DNA of 64,000 nucleotides from Spinacia oleracea (taxonomy: Eukaryota; Streptophyta; Magnoliopsida; Caryophyllales; Amaranthaceae): assembly GCF_020520425.1 (NCBI RefSeq), contig NC_079487.1, forward strand, positions 48,615,219-48,679,218, read 5' to 3'. A model generated the notes under the pieces. That model made no database searches. It had not been told where the DNA came from and was given only the letters and a program-made list of their open reading frames with translations. A program made the position numbers and the translations under genes. This document shows, one piece after another, positions 1 through 11,720 of the stretch (its first letter is position 1; the number at the start of each line of letters is the position of its first letter).

Positions 1-173
1 ACTTGGAGTCCTAAAGACTTGTTCTTGTTCGGTTCGGGCGCAGCTAGGGAAGGCACGCAACAAAGAGTATGCATCTATTCTATGCTAAATGATTATGTGT
101 AAATAATATGTATTCCTGGGTTTATGGTTTTTCCGCATGATTTATGAATTGTCATATGTATCATAACCTAACA
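1..173 (+). mobile_element. Ty1-copia LTR, 3' end only
   Basis: This is the reverse complement of the first part of the LTRs at 54005 and 63065, including the shared stretch around 'gcgcagctaggg'. It ends in CCTAACA at 173, the terminal CA of the family. The other copies in the window lie on the minus strand, so this one belongs to a plus-strand element or solo LTR whose body lies upstream of the window. Confidence 0.85.
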
Positions 174-718
174 GGGTGCAACTACAAAATTGACATACCA
201 GATTTCAATCACCACATACTACATACTAAATTATGAGCGAAATATAATTTAGTTGAAATTCGATCACAATATGAAATTCGCACCCAGATTCTCTTACCCA
301 AATGGAAGATCCGTCTCCTTCCACACGTGTAACGACTCTCCATCGGCTTGCTATCAGAAATAATCTTCTAAGGTATCCTTCAAATAAATAAAAAAACACC
401 ATTAAATCGGGAAAAGAAAGACCAAAGAGGGCAGAAGGTGGAAAAGAAGAAGCCCTATTGCAGAAACCTGAATGAATTGATTGAGAGGAGAGAGAAAGAC
501 GTATCACGACGAGGGAGAAATAAAGGTGGAGAAGGGAGTCACCGTGAAGAAGAAGAAGGGTGGAGGAATTACTTGAACAATTGGAGCATTAAGGGCATTT
601 TAGTCGGCACACTATTGTTAAGAGAAATGTCATTTTTTTTATGAAGGTTTTGAGGGGTGTTGTGGGTAATAATAAAAAAGTTATTTGCCATCTTTTGGCT
701 TTTTAAAGGGTAGAGAAA
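174..718. other. Intergenic, no supported gene
   Basis: AT-rich sequence. Short open frames occur on both strands but show no domain, no codon-like bias and no conserved start context. A purine-rich stretch lies at about 415-560. I see no gene here. Confidence 0.6.
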
Positions 719-720
719 TA

Positions 721-978
721 CTTCCCCCGTTCTTATTTACATGACATAATTGGGTTTATGACACTATTCACACAAATTTCTTTGACTTCATTTTGTGATT
801 TATATTTAAGAAAAAACATAGTCGTGTGGGGTTTTATTAGATTCGTCTCAATAAATATTTTTTAAATATCAACTTTTTATAATTTTTTCTTATCCATAAT
901 TGGAGATATTAACGTTTGAAATCATGCATTGGGAAACGTGTCTATATAATTGTGTCATTTAAAAAAGAACAGAGAAAG
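721..978. mobile_element. Stowaway-like MITE
   Basis: Terminal inverted repeats pair the left end (CTTCCCCCGTTCTTATTTAC) with the right end read in reverse (CTTTCTCTGTTCTTTTTTAA), and both continue into a TGACA-AATT match. The element is flanked by TA at 719-720 and 979-980. Length 258 bp, no coding capacity. TA duplication and a CT-rich terminus fit Tc1/mariner-derived Stowaway MITEs. Confidence 0.7.
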
Positions 979-1037
979 TAGTAAACTTGAGAAAAACAAT
1001 ACTTTCTCCGTATTTATTTAAGAGATACAATTGGCCG

Positions 1038-1608
1038 CAGTGGCGGATTTTTCAGGGGGGCATATGGGGCCTGGCCCCTCATAAAGCCCAAAAAAATTTC
1101 CTTATAAAAAGCAAACTCAAAAAAGCCCAGCAATGTAAGGATTATAATATAATTGATTCACATACCATAGTAGCAACTAGCAAGTAGCAACCGATCAAGT
1201 TGACATCAAGAAATCTTACTCCCAAGTGGTCCCACCACTTACCTTTTTTTTTTTTTTTTAGTTCTTTTATAATTTTGTGAGGATGTGTCTTTGTACGTAA
1301 TTTTTACATTAGAAAATCAACGCATGTACTTTCTTACTCCATAGCAAAATAACTTTAACAAACTCTAATTTTCTAATTTTCAAATTGACATCAGGAGTAC
1401 TTTTCTTCTTTAATCAAGGATTTTTGTTAAGCTTGTTAATACTTACTCGTATTTTATTAGTAACTCTTAAAGTTTTAGTACAAAATATTTTATTGATTAT
1501 TTTAAATTGTTAAAAACATGGACCTGTATTATTTAATTTTCACGTAAGCATGATGTTCTGACACTCAATTTTTTTCTTCATAGAAATTCATAGAAATAGT
1601 TTTTTTTA

Positions 1609-1641
<33 letters not shown>

Positions 1642-1776
1642 ATGAATTTCAAAATAATATTCCTATTGTATTGTTTTTATTCTAGTTGTATACTTGTATT
1701 TATACTGCTTCGTACATATTTTTCGTGTTTAAGTTATGTTGGCCCCCGAAAGAAAAATGTTGAAGATCCGCCACTG
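1038..1776. mobile_element. hAT-type non-autonomous element
   Basis: It starts with CAGTGGCGGATTTTTC and ends with the inverted GAAGATCCGCCACTG, the terminal signature of plant hAT elements. The 8-bp flanks are attggccg (1030-1037) and cttggccg (1777-1784), identical at seven of eight positions. No transposase is encoded. It sits just inside the left end of the Stowaway-like MITE. Confidence 0.8.
1607..1641. repeat. (TA)n microsatellite
   Basis: An uninterrupted run of alternating T and A, about 17 units, inside the hAT MITE. Confidence 0.9.
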
Positions 1777-2866
1777 CTTGGCCGGGCATGGGTATTAAGA
1801 AAAAGAATTGAATGAAATAAAGTAATAAGACAAGTGGGGTTGAGTAGATATTTTAATAAGAAAAACAAGTGAGGACCATGTCATTTTAGGGAGTGGGGGG
1901 TGGGACCGTGGGGGTGGGGTGTAGATATATTATTTAATTAGATGGTGGGGTTGATAAATTACTAAAAATGGCAAGTGTATCTCTTAAATAGATACGGCCG
2001 AAAAAGACAAATGTATCTCTTAAATAAATACAGAGAGAGTAAAACAGAGGAAATAATCCGTCAACAGAAGCAAACAGCAAAGTAGAAGAAAGTAAAGGAA
2101 ATAACGTAATACTGTTGGATTTAACTAAAAAAGAATCCAATCATCATCATTTAGTATAATTATGTTAATTACATCCAACCACATGAAAATAATTATCAGT
2201 ACTCTATTTTAATCTTAACAAAAAGAAACTTCCATTAGACGCAATAATTCTCTTTTGATATCATTAATTTTTACAGTACTTATTATGTAGCCAGGTTAGC
2301 TTGTTGGTTAGGCCAACTAATTTTAGATAAAGGTGGATTTGCTTGTTGGATGTACCTTTGCAATTTTATTACTACGGAGTAATAGTTGTCTACATTCAAG
2401 ACTTTAGAAAAGAAGATATCAACATTCCCTTTTTTTGGATGTAGTTATCGTATTGCAGTACCACGTAGTTTGAATTGTACAAATATAGAATTAATTGGTT
2501 TTTATTACCGGAATATTTGGGATAAGTGTTAGGTTATCAACGATTCAATTGGCATGCGGAAAAATTATAATTCACATAATCAATTAACATAATTGAGTAT
2601 AAATACAATTAAGGTAATTTTGTGAAACACTACCTTTAAGTTTGGTGGTTCTGTGAATTGCTACCTTTTAAAAAAACTTTTTAAAATTTAACTACCTTAT
2701 AAGTTGAGTTTATTTGACTAACACTACTATTTGACGTTTTCCGTTAATGTTTTCCGCCTTGTATTTCTTCTATTCTTTTAAACCTCTCTGTTCATTTGTC
2801 GTTTTATTCATTTTCCATATTAAATAACCGTTGTAGTGGAGTTAATAGACGGAACCCAAATTCTTA

Positions 2867-3415
2867 TATGAGACTGTCCTCACCATCAACTGATGGTGAG
2901 ACCAGTTCACACTTGCGAATTTAGGTATGTTACTTCTATAGTTTAGACATGTTACTTTTTTTTTTTTTTAATGTTAGAGGAGGTATTTTTTTAGTTTAGG
3001 TATGTTACTTCTATAGTTTATACATGTTACTTTTTTTTATACGGAGTAGTTTTAGGGGAGATAACTTCTTAGTTTAGGTATGTTACTTCTATAGTTTAGA
3101 CATGTTAATTTTTTTTTTAATAATTTTAGAGGAGGTATTTTTTTAGTTTAGGTATGTTACTTCTATAGTTTAGACATGTTACTTTTTTTTTTTTTATAAT
3201 TTTAGATGAGGTACTTTTTTAGTTTAGGTATGTTACTTCTATAGTTTAGGCATGTTACTTTTTTTTATATAATTTTAGAGGAGGTACTTTTTTAGTTTAG
3301 GTATGTTACTTGTATAGTTTAGATCTGTTACTTTTTTTTTTTAGTTTTAGGGGAGGTACGCTATTGGTTTCGCGCTCGTCACACCATCAAGTTGATGGTG
3401 TGACTGGTCTCACAG
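2867..3415. mobile_element. Inner fold-back element nested in the MITE
   Basis: Its ends are imperfect inverted repeats of about 40 bp. Each contains a CACCATCAAC-type palindrome and TGAGAC boxes (left about 2870-2910, right about 3375-3415). Between them lies the 74-bp tandem array at 2921-3357. No coding potential. The exact borders are uncertain by several bases. Confidence 0.5.
2921..3357. repeat. Tandem array, about 74-bp unit, six copies
   Basis: Units begin with TTTAGGTATGTTACTT at about 2921, 2995, 3073, 3147, 3223 and 3295. They contain a poly-T tract of variable length and a GAGGAGGTA box. Unit length varies mainly through the poly-T tracts, pointing to slippage plus unequal exchange. 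Confidence 0.85.
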
Positions 3416-4348
3416 GAGACGCGCTGTAGACGGAAAACATTAACCAAAAACGTCAAATGTTAGTGTTAGTCAAATAAACCAAACTTATAAAGTAGTAAAA
3501 TATAATTTTCTTTTTAAAATGTAGCAATTCACAAAATCTCAAAATTAAACATAAAGGTATTGTTTCACCAAATTTCTTAAATCATGCGTGCTCTCCCTAG
3601 CTGCTCCCTAACCGAACAAGAACAAGCTTAGGACTGCAAATTTTGTCCCTCCGTAGATAATCCACATCATGTTCGACAAACAAGAATATCAATATAAGGT
3701 TTTATGCATTCGGGAACTCACTTTTAGGTGATAGGCAATGTGTGAAAACTCATGTGTAATTTTATGTACACAAGAGACGTATATATAGGAAAAAGGAAAA
3801 CCCTAGGATGCCAAAACCCTAGAATTAGGATTAGGAAGTATTTGGAAAAACCCCAAAAAACCTTAGGTGAAATCTGTCGGCTAGCTTGATGCCTTGCGGC
3901 CCAAGTTTCTTATTAAGCAAGCAACCTTGGCGCCCTAGCACGATGGCGCCCAGCGTTGGGCTGGCGCTGTGCACGCAGGCGCTGGCCTCGTGAACTAGCG
4001 ATGGCCTTGCACTGGTCCATGGGTGTTAGCGCTTGCGTGCTACCCCTAGGGCGCTGACCTGGAGTTGGCGCTAGTCTAGCTTGCGCTGGCACATGCTCTG
4101 GCGTTTGGCTGGCGCGCGCGCTCTCCATTAGTCGTGTTGCACGCGGCCCCTTGTCCCGTGCTTCCGGCTCATGGACTGAGCTTTGCATTTCCGATTCGCT
4201 TTCCAATTCCAGTAATATTTAAGATTCAAACAATATTTCCGTTTCCGGTAATATTTCTGATTCAACCAATATTTCCGATTTCGGAAATATTTCCGTTTTC
4301 GAATATTTTCTATTTCCGGCAATATATCCGTTTTCACCAATATTTCTA

Positions 4349-4879
4349 GGACAAATTGTTTTTTACCACCTACAAAAATCGAATAATTATTTTTTACCAC
4401 CTAAAAAACTAAAACTTGTATTTTACCACCTAAAAAGTAAATAAAACTTGTTTTTTACCACCTGAAAACGAAAAAAAAGATGAAACATCTATGTGTGGCT
4501 ACCTAATTCAATCTTCCTCCAATGTTTTACACTCCCTATGTGATATTCTTTAAATCATTCACCCTTCACTCTTTATTTCCATTGAATTTGGTCAATTTTG
4601 TGAATTAATGATGGTGAAAAATTATGTTAATTCATGGAAGTTAAAGAAGCGGAGGAAGAGAATAGAGTTATATACATGAAATCGTGGAAGAAAAGAACAT
4701 ATCAGAAATATTACCGTTATTGTGACTCCCCACACATAACATTTTCATCTATTTTTCCATTTTTCAGGTGGTAAAGTAAGTTAAAATTTTTTTTAGGTGG
4801 TAAAATACAAGTTTTAGTTTTTTAGGAGGATTTTTTTTATTTTTTTTGGTTTTCTTAGGTTGTAAAAAATAATTTGTCC
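4349..4879. mobile_element. Mutator-type MITE with 9-bp target duplication
   Basis: Terminal inverted repeats start GGACAAATT and extend for more than 100 bp. Each arm carries repeated TTTTTACCACCT boxes. A perfect 9-bp direct repeat, ATATTTCTA, flanks it at 4340-4348 and 4880-4888; nine bases is the Mutator hallmark. There is no coding sequence. It is inserted in the solo LTR. Confidence 0.85.
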
Positions 4880-5416
4880 ATATTTCTATCTTCAATACGA
4901 AACAAACCATATTTCCTCTTTCGTTAATATCTTCGATTCCAGCCATATTTATATTTCCGATACGAAAAAAATTTCTGTTTCCCGCAATATCTTCATTTCC
5001 GTTTTATAATTCCGATAATATTTCCGATACGAACCATATTTCCTCTTTCGGCAATATCTTCGTTTTAGACTATATTTTCTTATTTTCTTTTTGATGGTTT
5101 GTTTAACTCCCGCTGAACCCAACTTCCATCATATCCGACTATCCATTATTAGAGTTTTTACTGAATATTATATTCACCTAAATACTTGATTCGTTCACGT
5201 ACTATTTGTGCGACCCTACGGGTTCAGTCAAGAATTAGCTGTGACATTAATAATATTAATTCTACTTGAACTGAACCGGCCTCTATGTAGGCATTCAGAT
5301 CACTTGAGCTCAATGAATAATTAACTTGATTAATTAATTTTGAACAACATTTATTAGACTTCACATTAAATGCATTAAATGAAAACTTGGAGGAAGGACG
5401 TATTTCCTTCAATAAG

Positions 5417-6012
5417 AGAAGTGAAAACCATAAGATTTAAGGGTCGTGGTTTTTTCTCCCACTACAAATTTCTCTTCCTTCTTTCTACAACTCTAGGACA
5501 AACCCTATCTCATGCTTGTCGGCGGCTTGAGTTCTTCGCTCGACTCGGGTCGCCGACGAGCATTCGTTCTTTTTTTCATAGTTAGGTTATCGCTGGTGAA
5601 GGTAGAGGTTGCTTTCCACCAGATCGCGAAGCTAGGGTTTCTATTTTGGTTTAATGAAAAGGTTTCACCTGTTGTTTTAGGTTCTTCGATAGAGAAGAGG
5701 AAGAAGAGACCAAGCAAGGAATTGCCGGAAGCTTCAATTTCCTTCTATTGTGCATTCATCTTAACGAAAACCACCTGATTATAGGGTATGTTTCTTTAGT
5801 TGGTTCAACCAATCAAGGAGTTAATTTAAATTTGTTCGTTCTTGGGGGGTGTACGGATTGCGTTCACAAATTAAATTATTCTGAATCTTGCCCAAACATC
5901 GCCATAATTAATCTCCGACAAAGGTAAAGTGCCGCCACCTTTAATTCGCAGGTAAAGGTTAAGTTTAGGGTTATGGTTTTAATTTCGGATAGAACTAGGA
6001 GGAAGTCTTTGT
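5417..6012. other. Unassigned sequence between solo LTR and giant MULE
   Basis: A pyrimidine-rich stretch with CTCTTCC-like runs followed by a GC-richer segment (5515-5570) resembles a plant 5' leader. No open frame shows a recognisable domain. It could be the leader of a host gene disrupted by the insertions, but nothing confirms that. Confidence 0.35.
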
Positions 6013-6050
6013 GTATACTAGGAATACCATTTAAATGGTATACTAGCAAT
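6013..6050 (+). repeat. Left terminal inverted repeat of the giant MULE
   Basis: It contains GGAATACCAT and ATGGTATACTAG arranged as a small palindrome. The right-end counterpart at 31553-31590 reads GGTATACCAT and ATGGTATACTAG on the other strand. Confidence 0.5.
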
Positions 6051-6972
6051 AGAATAATACTAAAATCAGAAGTGGGGTCATTTTAGTTAGAAAAGAAAAA
6101 GGAAATGGGGGTTAATTCTTAGCGCCATGGAATTTTGGTGAAATTGTAAAGAGAGAGTGAAAATTTCCCCAATTGCGCCAATGTCACTGCTGAAATTTTA
6201 GGCGGCAAAAATGGTGAAATTATTTGCATAATTTTTTTCCGTAAACTTTAATTTCTATTCTGTTTAATTTCTTCCCCCAATTTCTTCCCCCAATTTCATA
6301 ATTATCTTTCAGATCTGGTTTGTTTGATTAAAAATTTGAAATCCGTATGAATGAAGCCCTCGAATGTGGAAGCTGGGCTCACCTTGTGTATGGTGTTTGT
6401 CATGAAGTAGGCGTGGATAAGTTGGCCAAAAATTGGTAGGCGCCGGAAATGAGAACTTCTAAGGAGGGTGAAGGAGTGGTTGGAAGCAAAAGGAGGTTGC
6501 AATTAAACTAGGTATGTTTCCAAGTTTCCGTAATTAGTTGTAAATAAACCAAATATTTCATTTTTTCATACAATAAATGCATTCAACTATTAGTGGAAAA
6601 ATAATTTCGAAATATTTATTAAAACGAGGTCATTCAATTCAGTGAGTAGAGACTGAGAATTAGTTATGGTATGAATTTTTTTATTATCCATGTTATAAAT
6701 TTGAGTAATGTTGAAATTACGGTTTGAATTTGGTTACGAAATATGGGGGAAAAAATTAGGATAAAGATGATTGGGATAATAATTAGGATCTCAACGATGA
6801 TTGGAATAAAATTTAGGGTATTGTTATTGATAAATTGTGAAATTACGGAAAAAATTTTGTTAAAAGAGGAAAAGGCAATGGGGAACACGAACTCATTGGT
6901 AAACATTTTTAAGGTTTGGTATCGGAATCCTGTACCATACTCCAAATTAAACACAATAAATTTCATTATGTA

Positions 6973-9900
6973 GGTTCTTGAATTGGATGGGGAGGAGGAA
7001 GAGTTGTTGGATGATGTAGGGAAATATTGTAGTGATGATGGGTTTGACGAAGATGATGGGGTAGGTGATGGTGTAGAGTCTGAAGATGGGGGAGTTGAGG
7101 AGGTAGAAGTTGGTGAAGAACGTTGGGAAGATGACGAGGATGATGTTGTGGATGATTATGATGAAGCATTAGATGAAGGAGATGAATTAGATGAAGAATT
7201 GTGTATTGAAAATGATGATGACCTGAATGAGGTTAATGATGATAATTATGATGAATCCGGAGAAATGGGAGTGGGGCGAAACACTACTTGTATGGAGGAT
7301 GGAGACATTGGCGGCCCTGGTGATGGAGATGGGGTTTCAACCATTAACGCAGATATGTATACAACTCCTACGAAGCGGAACAAAGGTCCCGTTCTACCGA
7401 CCCCTTCTGTTGGAATGTCTTTTGCTAATTGGGAAGCATTGAATAACTATTTTCGATCCTATGGGGAGCAACAAGGTTTTGGTGTAGTGTGTATGGGAGG
7501 GAATAAGAGCGGGGTGAAAGACAGTGAAACAGGCAAATCGAATTCCCTGAGGACCTATGTTTGGAGGTGTGAGTGTCATGGAAGGCCAAAATACCGGCGG
7601 ATGGTGAATGGCAGGGTAGTTACCTGCGCAGAGGAACCAATTCTTAAGAGGAAGACAAAGAAGTGTAGTTGCCCTGTTATGCTATATGGGGCTCGGACCA
7701 AAGAGAATTTATGGGTTGTGAAGAGTGTTGTTACTGAACATTTGAACCACATTCCCACTCCTACCAAGTCTAACCATATTTCCATGTTCCGGGTCAGGAA
7801 AATAACTCAGACAATCCTGAAACAGATTGAAAATGATCACGTTTCAGGTGCACCTGTGGCTCAGATTTTCAATAACTTAGCGGGAAGAAGGAATGGTGTA
7901 GAGAATATTGGTTTTACGAAGAAAGACGTGCATAATATTTTGAATAGGAGGATGCGATTGAGGCTACGAGATGGGGATGCTGTTGCAATGATAAATTATT
8001 TAGATAAAATGACAAAGGATAATCAAAATTTTTTCCATCTCCACCGGCTTGATAAAACAGGGAAGTTGCAAGATGTAATGTGGGTTGATGCTCGTAGCAG
8101 AGCCGCGTATGAGTATTTTGGGGATGTGGTTTGTTTTGACTCCACGTACTTGACAAACAAGTATGAGTTGCCATTTTCGAACTTTGTTGGGGTGAATCAC
8201 CATGGGCAAACAATTTTGCTTGGATGTGCATTAGTGTCTCATGAAACTGCGGAAACGTTCGTTTGGCTCTTTAGGGCATGGTTGTCTTGTATGGGGGGTA
8301 AAGCTCCCGCTGCTATTATGACCGACCAGGATGCGGCTATGAGGAAGGCAATTAGAATAGCAATGCCAATGCCTAAAACCAGACATCGTTGGTGTATGTG
8401 GCATATTATGCAGAAGTTCAGCCGAAAATTGGGTTCGATGACTGATTTTCCCCAAATAAAAGTTGCCCTACAGAATGTCATATACAACAGTTTGACCCCT
8501 GTTGAATTCGAAGAAGGTTGGGCTGAAGTGGTGGAAACTTTCAAGCTGAAGGAGGCTAAGGAAAGCTACAAGTGGCTAGTAGGTATTTATCATGGTTTGG
8601 TACTACTTTTAATTCTAATCGTGATATGGTAAAGTATACATCATACGAAACCGCGATAACATTTTGGATTGGTACACGTTTTCATTTAATTATGTACCAA
8701 ACTGCAATAAATATTTGATTTACATGTGCAATGTGGTAGGTATTTCATATATGGCATTGTCTTTGGTGAGAATGTCTTTCATGTTCAATTCCTTTGTTGT
8801 TAATTTACCTAATGACCTTTTTTAAATGTATAGGGTTGTATAATCAGCGAGAAATGTGGATACCTGCATATGTGAAGCATATTTTTTGGGCGGGGATGCA
8901 GACGACTCAGAGGGTTGAGAGTATTAACAGTTTCTTCGACGGGTACTTGAAGAAGAATACGAGATTATATTAGTTTTCTCCTAGGTACTGCAAGGCCATG
9001 GAAAGTAGGGCCAATGATGAAAAAGCTGCTGATGTGAACTGCTGTCGTTTTACTCGGTCTTTGGTTGGAGAGTTTGCTGTGGAGAGGAAGTTCCAGAAAC
9101 TATATACGGATGCGAAGTTCGTTGAAGTCCAGATCCAATGTATGCGGGTATGTTACGTAACACCTATTACTTCGAAAGTAGTTTCTGATGTGGAGGTTGA
9201 GCATACGGTGTCTGACAAAGTATGGGTATGGTCCAAGTTCTTGAGAAAGGAAATATCTTTGGCAGGCCGGAAGCGTATATACGTCGTGATGTTCAACAAG
9301 GAGACCTCATTTGCAAAGTGTGACTGCAAACATTTCGAGTGCCACGGCATTATGTGTAGGCACATCATTAAGGTGTTGGACATGGAGGATGTGGAAAATG
9401 TGCCTGCTGGATATATAGTTGACCGATGGAGGAAAGATATACAACGCAAGCACACTCTTGTGAAGGTTGCTTATCACGATCCCGAGAAAACAGAAGAAGT
9501 TAAGCGCTATGACCGGATTATGAATGCGGTGGAACCTGCTGCCCTCCGTGGATCACTTTCCAAGCAGAAGCTGGATTTGGTCATAGAAGGTATTATGAAT
9601 ATTGTGTTACGTCTTGATGAGAGTGATGCTCTTTCAGCAGTTGGTGATAACGAAGCTGGTGCACTGACTTCCGGGGGGAACAGGATGGCGATTGTTGGTC
9701 CTACGACACCAGGCTCCGTTAACAAACCTCCAAACAGCGTTGGGGATGATACTACCACACTTACCCCCCCTGTTATGGTTAAAGATCCTGTTCCACGCGG
9801 TGGTTTAAAGGCTCACAGGACTCGTGAAAAAGATTTTTACAACCAGGTGAGAATAAAAACCCCGCAAGGAAGCAAGTCAGGAAAAACTAGAGTGTTGTAC

Positions 9901-10899
9901 CACAAGACTTTCCAGAAACCAGCAATTGTCAGAACACTTGCCTTCCTCAACACAACTACGTGCAGCCGCCAAACACCTTCCATCCTGGTTGGGGATCCCA
10001 CGATCAATATGTGAGTGAATCACATACGCTACAAATTAAACTTAAACAAATATTGATGTGAGTTTGTGATATTCTATTTAAACAAATATTGATTTGAGTT
10101 TGTGATATTTCCAGGGGTATAGTGCTGATTACCCGCCTCAAATGGCTGGGCAAGTAAGGGGGACTATGGTATACCCTCAGCAGAACTACAACAATGGGGT
10201 ATCTGTTCAACAGTTTCAGGTGATTTTTTTTGTGTCCTTTTGTACCACTCATGTTATTAAATGTTTATTAACCGTCAACAACATTTAGCTTGTATTTATT
10301 AGCGTTTGACATGTATACAGTCATCTGGAAGAGTAAGTGGAGTTGTTGCCACAAATTTGTTTCCCTCAGGACAGACAGAAATTCGCATGTCTGTGGGTGG
10401 GATTCGTATGACCCCGGAGGGTGGTGACGTACTTTTGTCCCAAGACCGTTGTGGTATATCAATGTAACAAAACATATCTCGTGGTCCAATTGCCCAAAAC
10501 CTATCCGGTTTACACATGTCCCAGAACATTAATGGTGTGCAAATGTCGCAAAACTTGAGTGGAGTGCAAATATCTCAGATGTCGCAAATGTCCCAGAATG
10601 CTGGTTCCATTCGTTACTTCACCAGTAACAGCAGCAACAGAGGTGGAAATTATCAAGAGGCCGGGACTCATTGTATGCCTGCAAATCATAACCAGCACCG
10701 GCATAGTTTCCAGGTTGTGAACGAAACCTCCCATGGGGATCACCGTAGTTATCAACCAACTACTAAACACTTGTTGCAGTCCAATCCGGGTTTTTTAGTC
10801 AATGAGGGTGGGTGTGGAACGCATTCTATACATGGCGCCAGTGGTAATCCAGTATTCACTCAAGACCTGCTCGGTTGTCATGACCTTACGAAGAATTAG
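6973..10899 (+). pseudogene. FAR1-like MULE transposase gene, two nonsense codons
   Basis: This encodes a Mutator-like transposase of the FAR1/FHY3 relationship, which would act in the nucleus on the element's own ends. Exons I can place: 6973-8582, 8834-9846, a poorly resolved exon ending at 10010, 10115-10219 and 10321-10899. Exon 1 holds a long Asp/Glu-rich leader, a FAR1 DNA-binding region (from about residue 145), and the MULE catalytic core with FDSTY, TDQDAA and CMWHIMQKF. Exon 2 holds a SWIM zinc finger (CDC-x5-C-x4-CRH). The last exons are Ser/Asn/Gln-rich with MSQN repeats. In-frame TAG at 8971-8973 and TAA at 10465-10467 break it, and the second replaces the Ser of an MSQN repeat. 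The true start codon lies in an unresolved upstream exon. No autonomous transposase is expected from this copy. Confidence 0.85.
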
Positions 10900-11720
10900 A
10901 ATTGATTTCCATGGTGAAATCCACCCAATAAATCTACCTTTGTGGTATGTTATTTGAAGTTGATTGACTTCCATCCAATAAGTCTGAATTATGGCGTGTT
11001 ACCATTTGAAGTTGATTGACTTCCTCTGTAACCATATGATTCAATTTGTAACCCAATTTGGGGTTTACAGGATGTCGTAACTTAAATAAGGTTACTTTAG
11101 ATACTTTCGTAAACTGAATTTTCATAATTGACACAGAACTCTGAATTACTTCGTGTTTGCTATGTACTAAACCATGTATAATTCGGTAATTTGGTACCCT
11201 ACTTCGTGTTTGCTATGTTTTACAGTATTTGTGTTAGTGTTTTTGCGGTATCTGTTATAGAACGACTATTTGTTAAAGTTATAGGGGTACTACATCTTGT
11301 CGTAACACCAGTACTTTTTTTTAAAAAAATAAAGACGAATAATACGTATGAAGAATAAGAATAAGACTAGTAATACGAAAAGCATCATCCGCAAAATATT
11401 ACATGGAAGGCAGCGCCGCCTAGGTTGAAACTATAAAATACACCTATTACATTTCCGACGAGCTAAAGGTAGGCAATGTCTGAACAACAACAAATAACTT
11501 ACCTGTTACTATTACGCCATAGAAGTAGGATAGAAAAATCTACCCAAACCTAATAACTAAATACGTCATGGTGATGAATACTATGCCGATAAATACTACG
11601 CCGTAGTTAAGCTAGTACCTAACTAAGTTCTTATACTATAGGTAAAAACCACCCTACATAATAAGTACTACACACATACTGATGGGGAAAATTGTGTATA
11701 ATAACTCCAGACTCTGGCGC
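10900..11720. other. Intergenic, transposase 3' flank
   Basis: AT-rich. It contains a diverged direct repeat of about 50 bp around 10925-11025 (gaagttgattgacttcc twice) and another near 11140-11220 (acttcgtgtttgctatg twice). I see no gene. Confidence 0.5.

Larger units (their letters stand above)
1002..2039. mobile_element. Stowaway-like MITE carrying a nested hAT MITE
   Basis: The left terminus reads CTTTCTCCGTATTTATTTAA and the right terminus read in reverse is CTCTCTCTGTATTTATTTAA. The match continues into GAGATACA. Flanking TA dinucleotides lie at 1000-1001 and 2040-2041. The core without the nested element at 1038-1776 is about 300 bp, the usual MITE size. Confidence 0.7.
2613..3576. 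mobile_element. MITE with long inverted repeats, possible TTAA duplication
   Basis: The two ends pair over about 145 bp, with inner landmarks GTTAATGTTTTCCG near 2745 and its complement near 3430. TTAA occurs directly on both sides (2609-2612 and 3577-3580). The outer end carries repeated CTACCTT boxes at roughly 25-35 bp spacing. It interrupts the solo LTR at 2527-5411. The superfamily is uncertain: TTAA suggests piggyBac, but a shorter TAA duplication of Harbinger type cannot be excluded. Confidence 0.65.
2527..5411 (-). mobile_element. Solo Ty1-copia LTR, with two nested MITEs
   Basis: It begins TGTTAGGTTAT, like the LTRs at 34165, 49478, 54005 and 63065, and ends in ATTTCCTTCA as they do. 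Perfect 5-bp target duplications (ATAAG) flank it at 2522-2526 and 5412-5416. No internal coding region or second LTR is present, so it is a solo LTR left by recombination. After removing the insertions at 2613-3576 and 4349-4879 about 1.38 kb remain, close to the 1,390 bp of the intact LTR at 54005. The direction is minus, because the LTR reads TG to CA on that strand. Confidence 0.88.
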
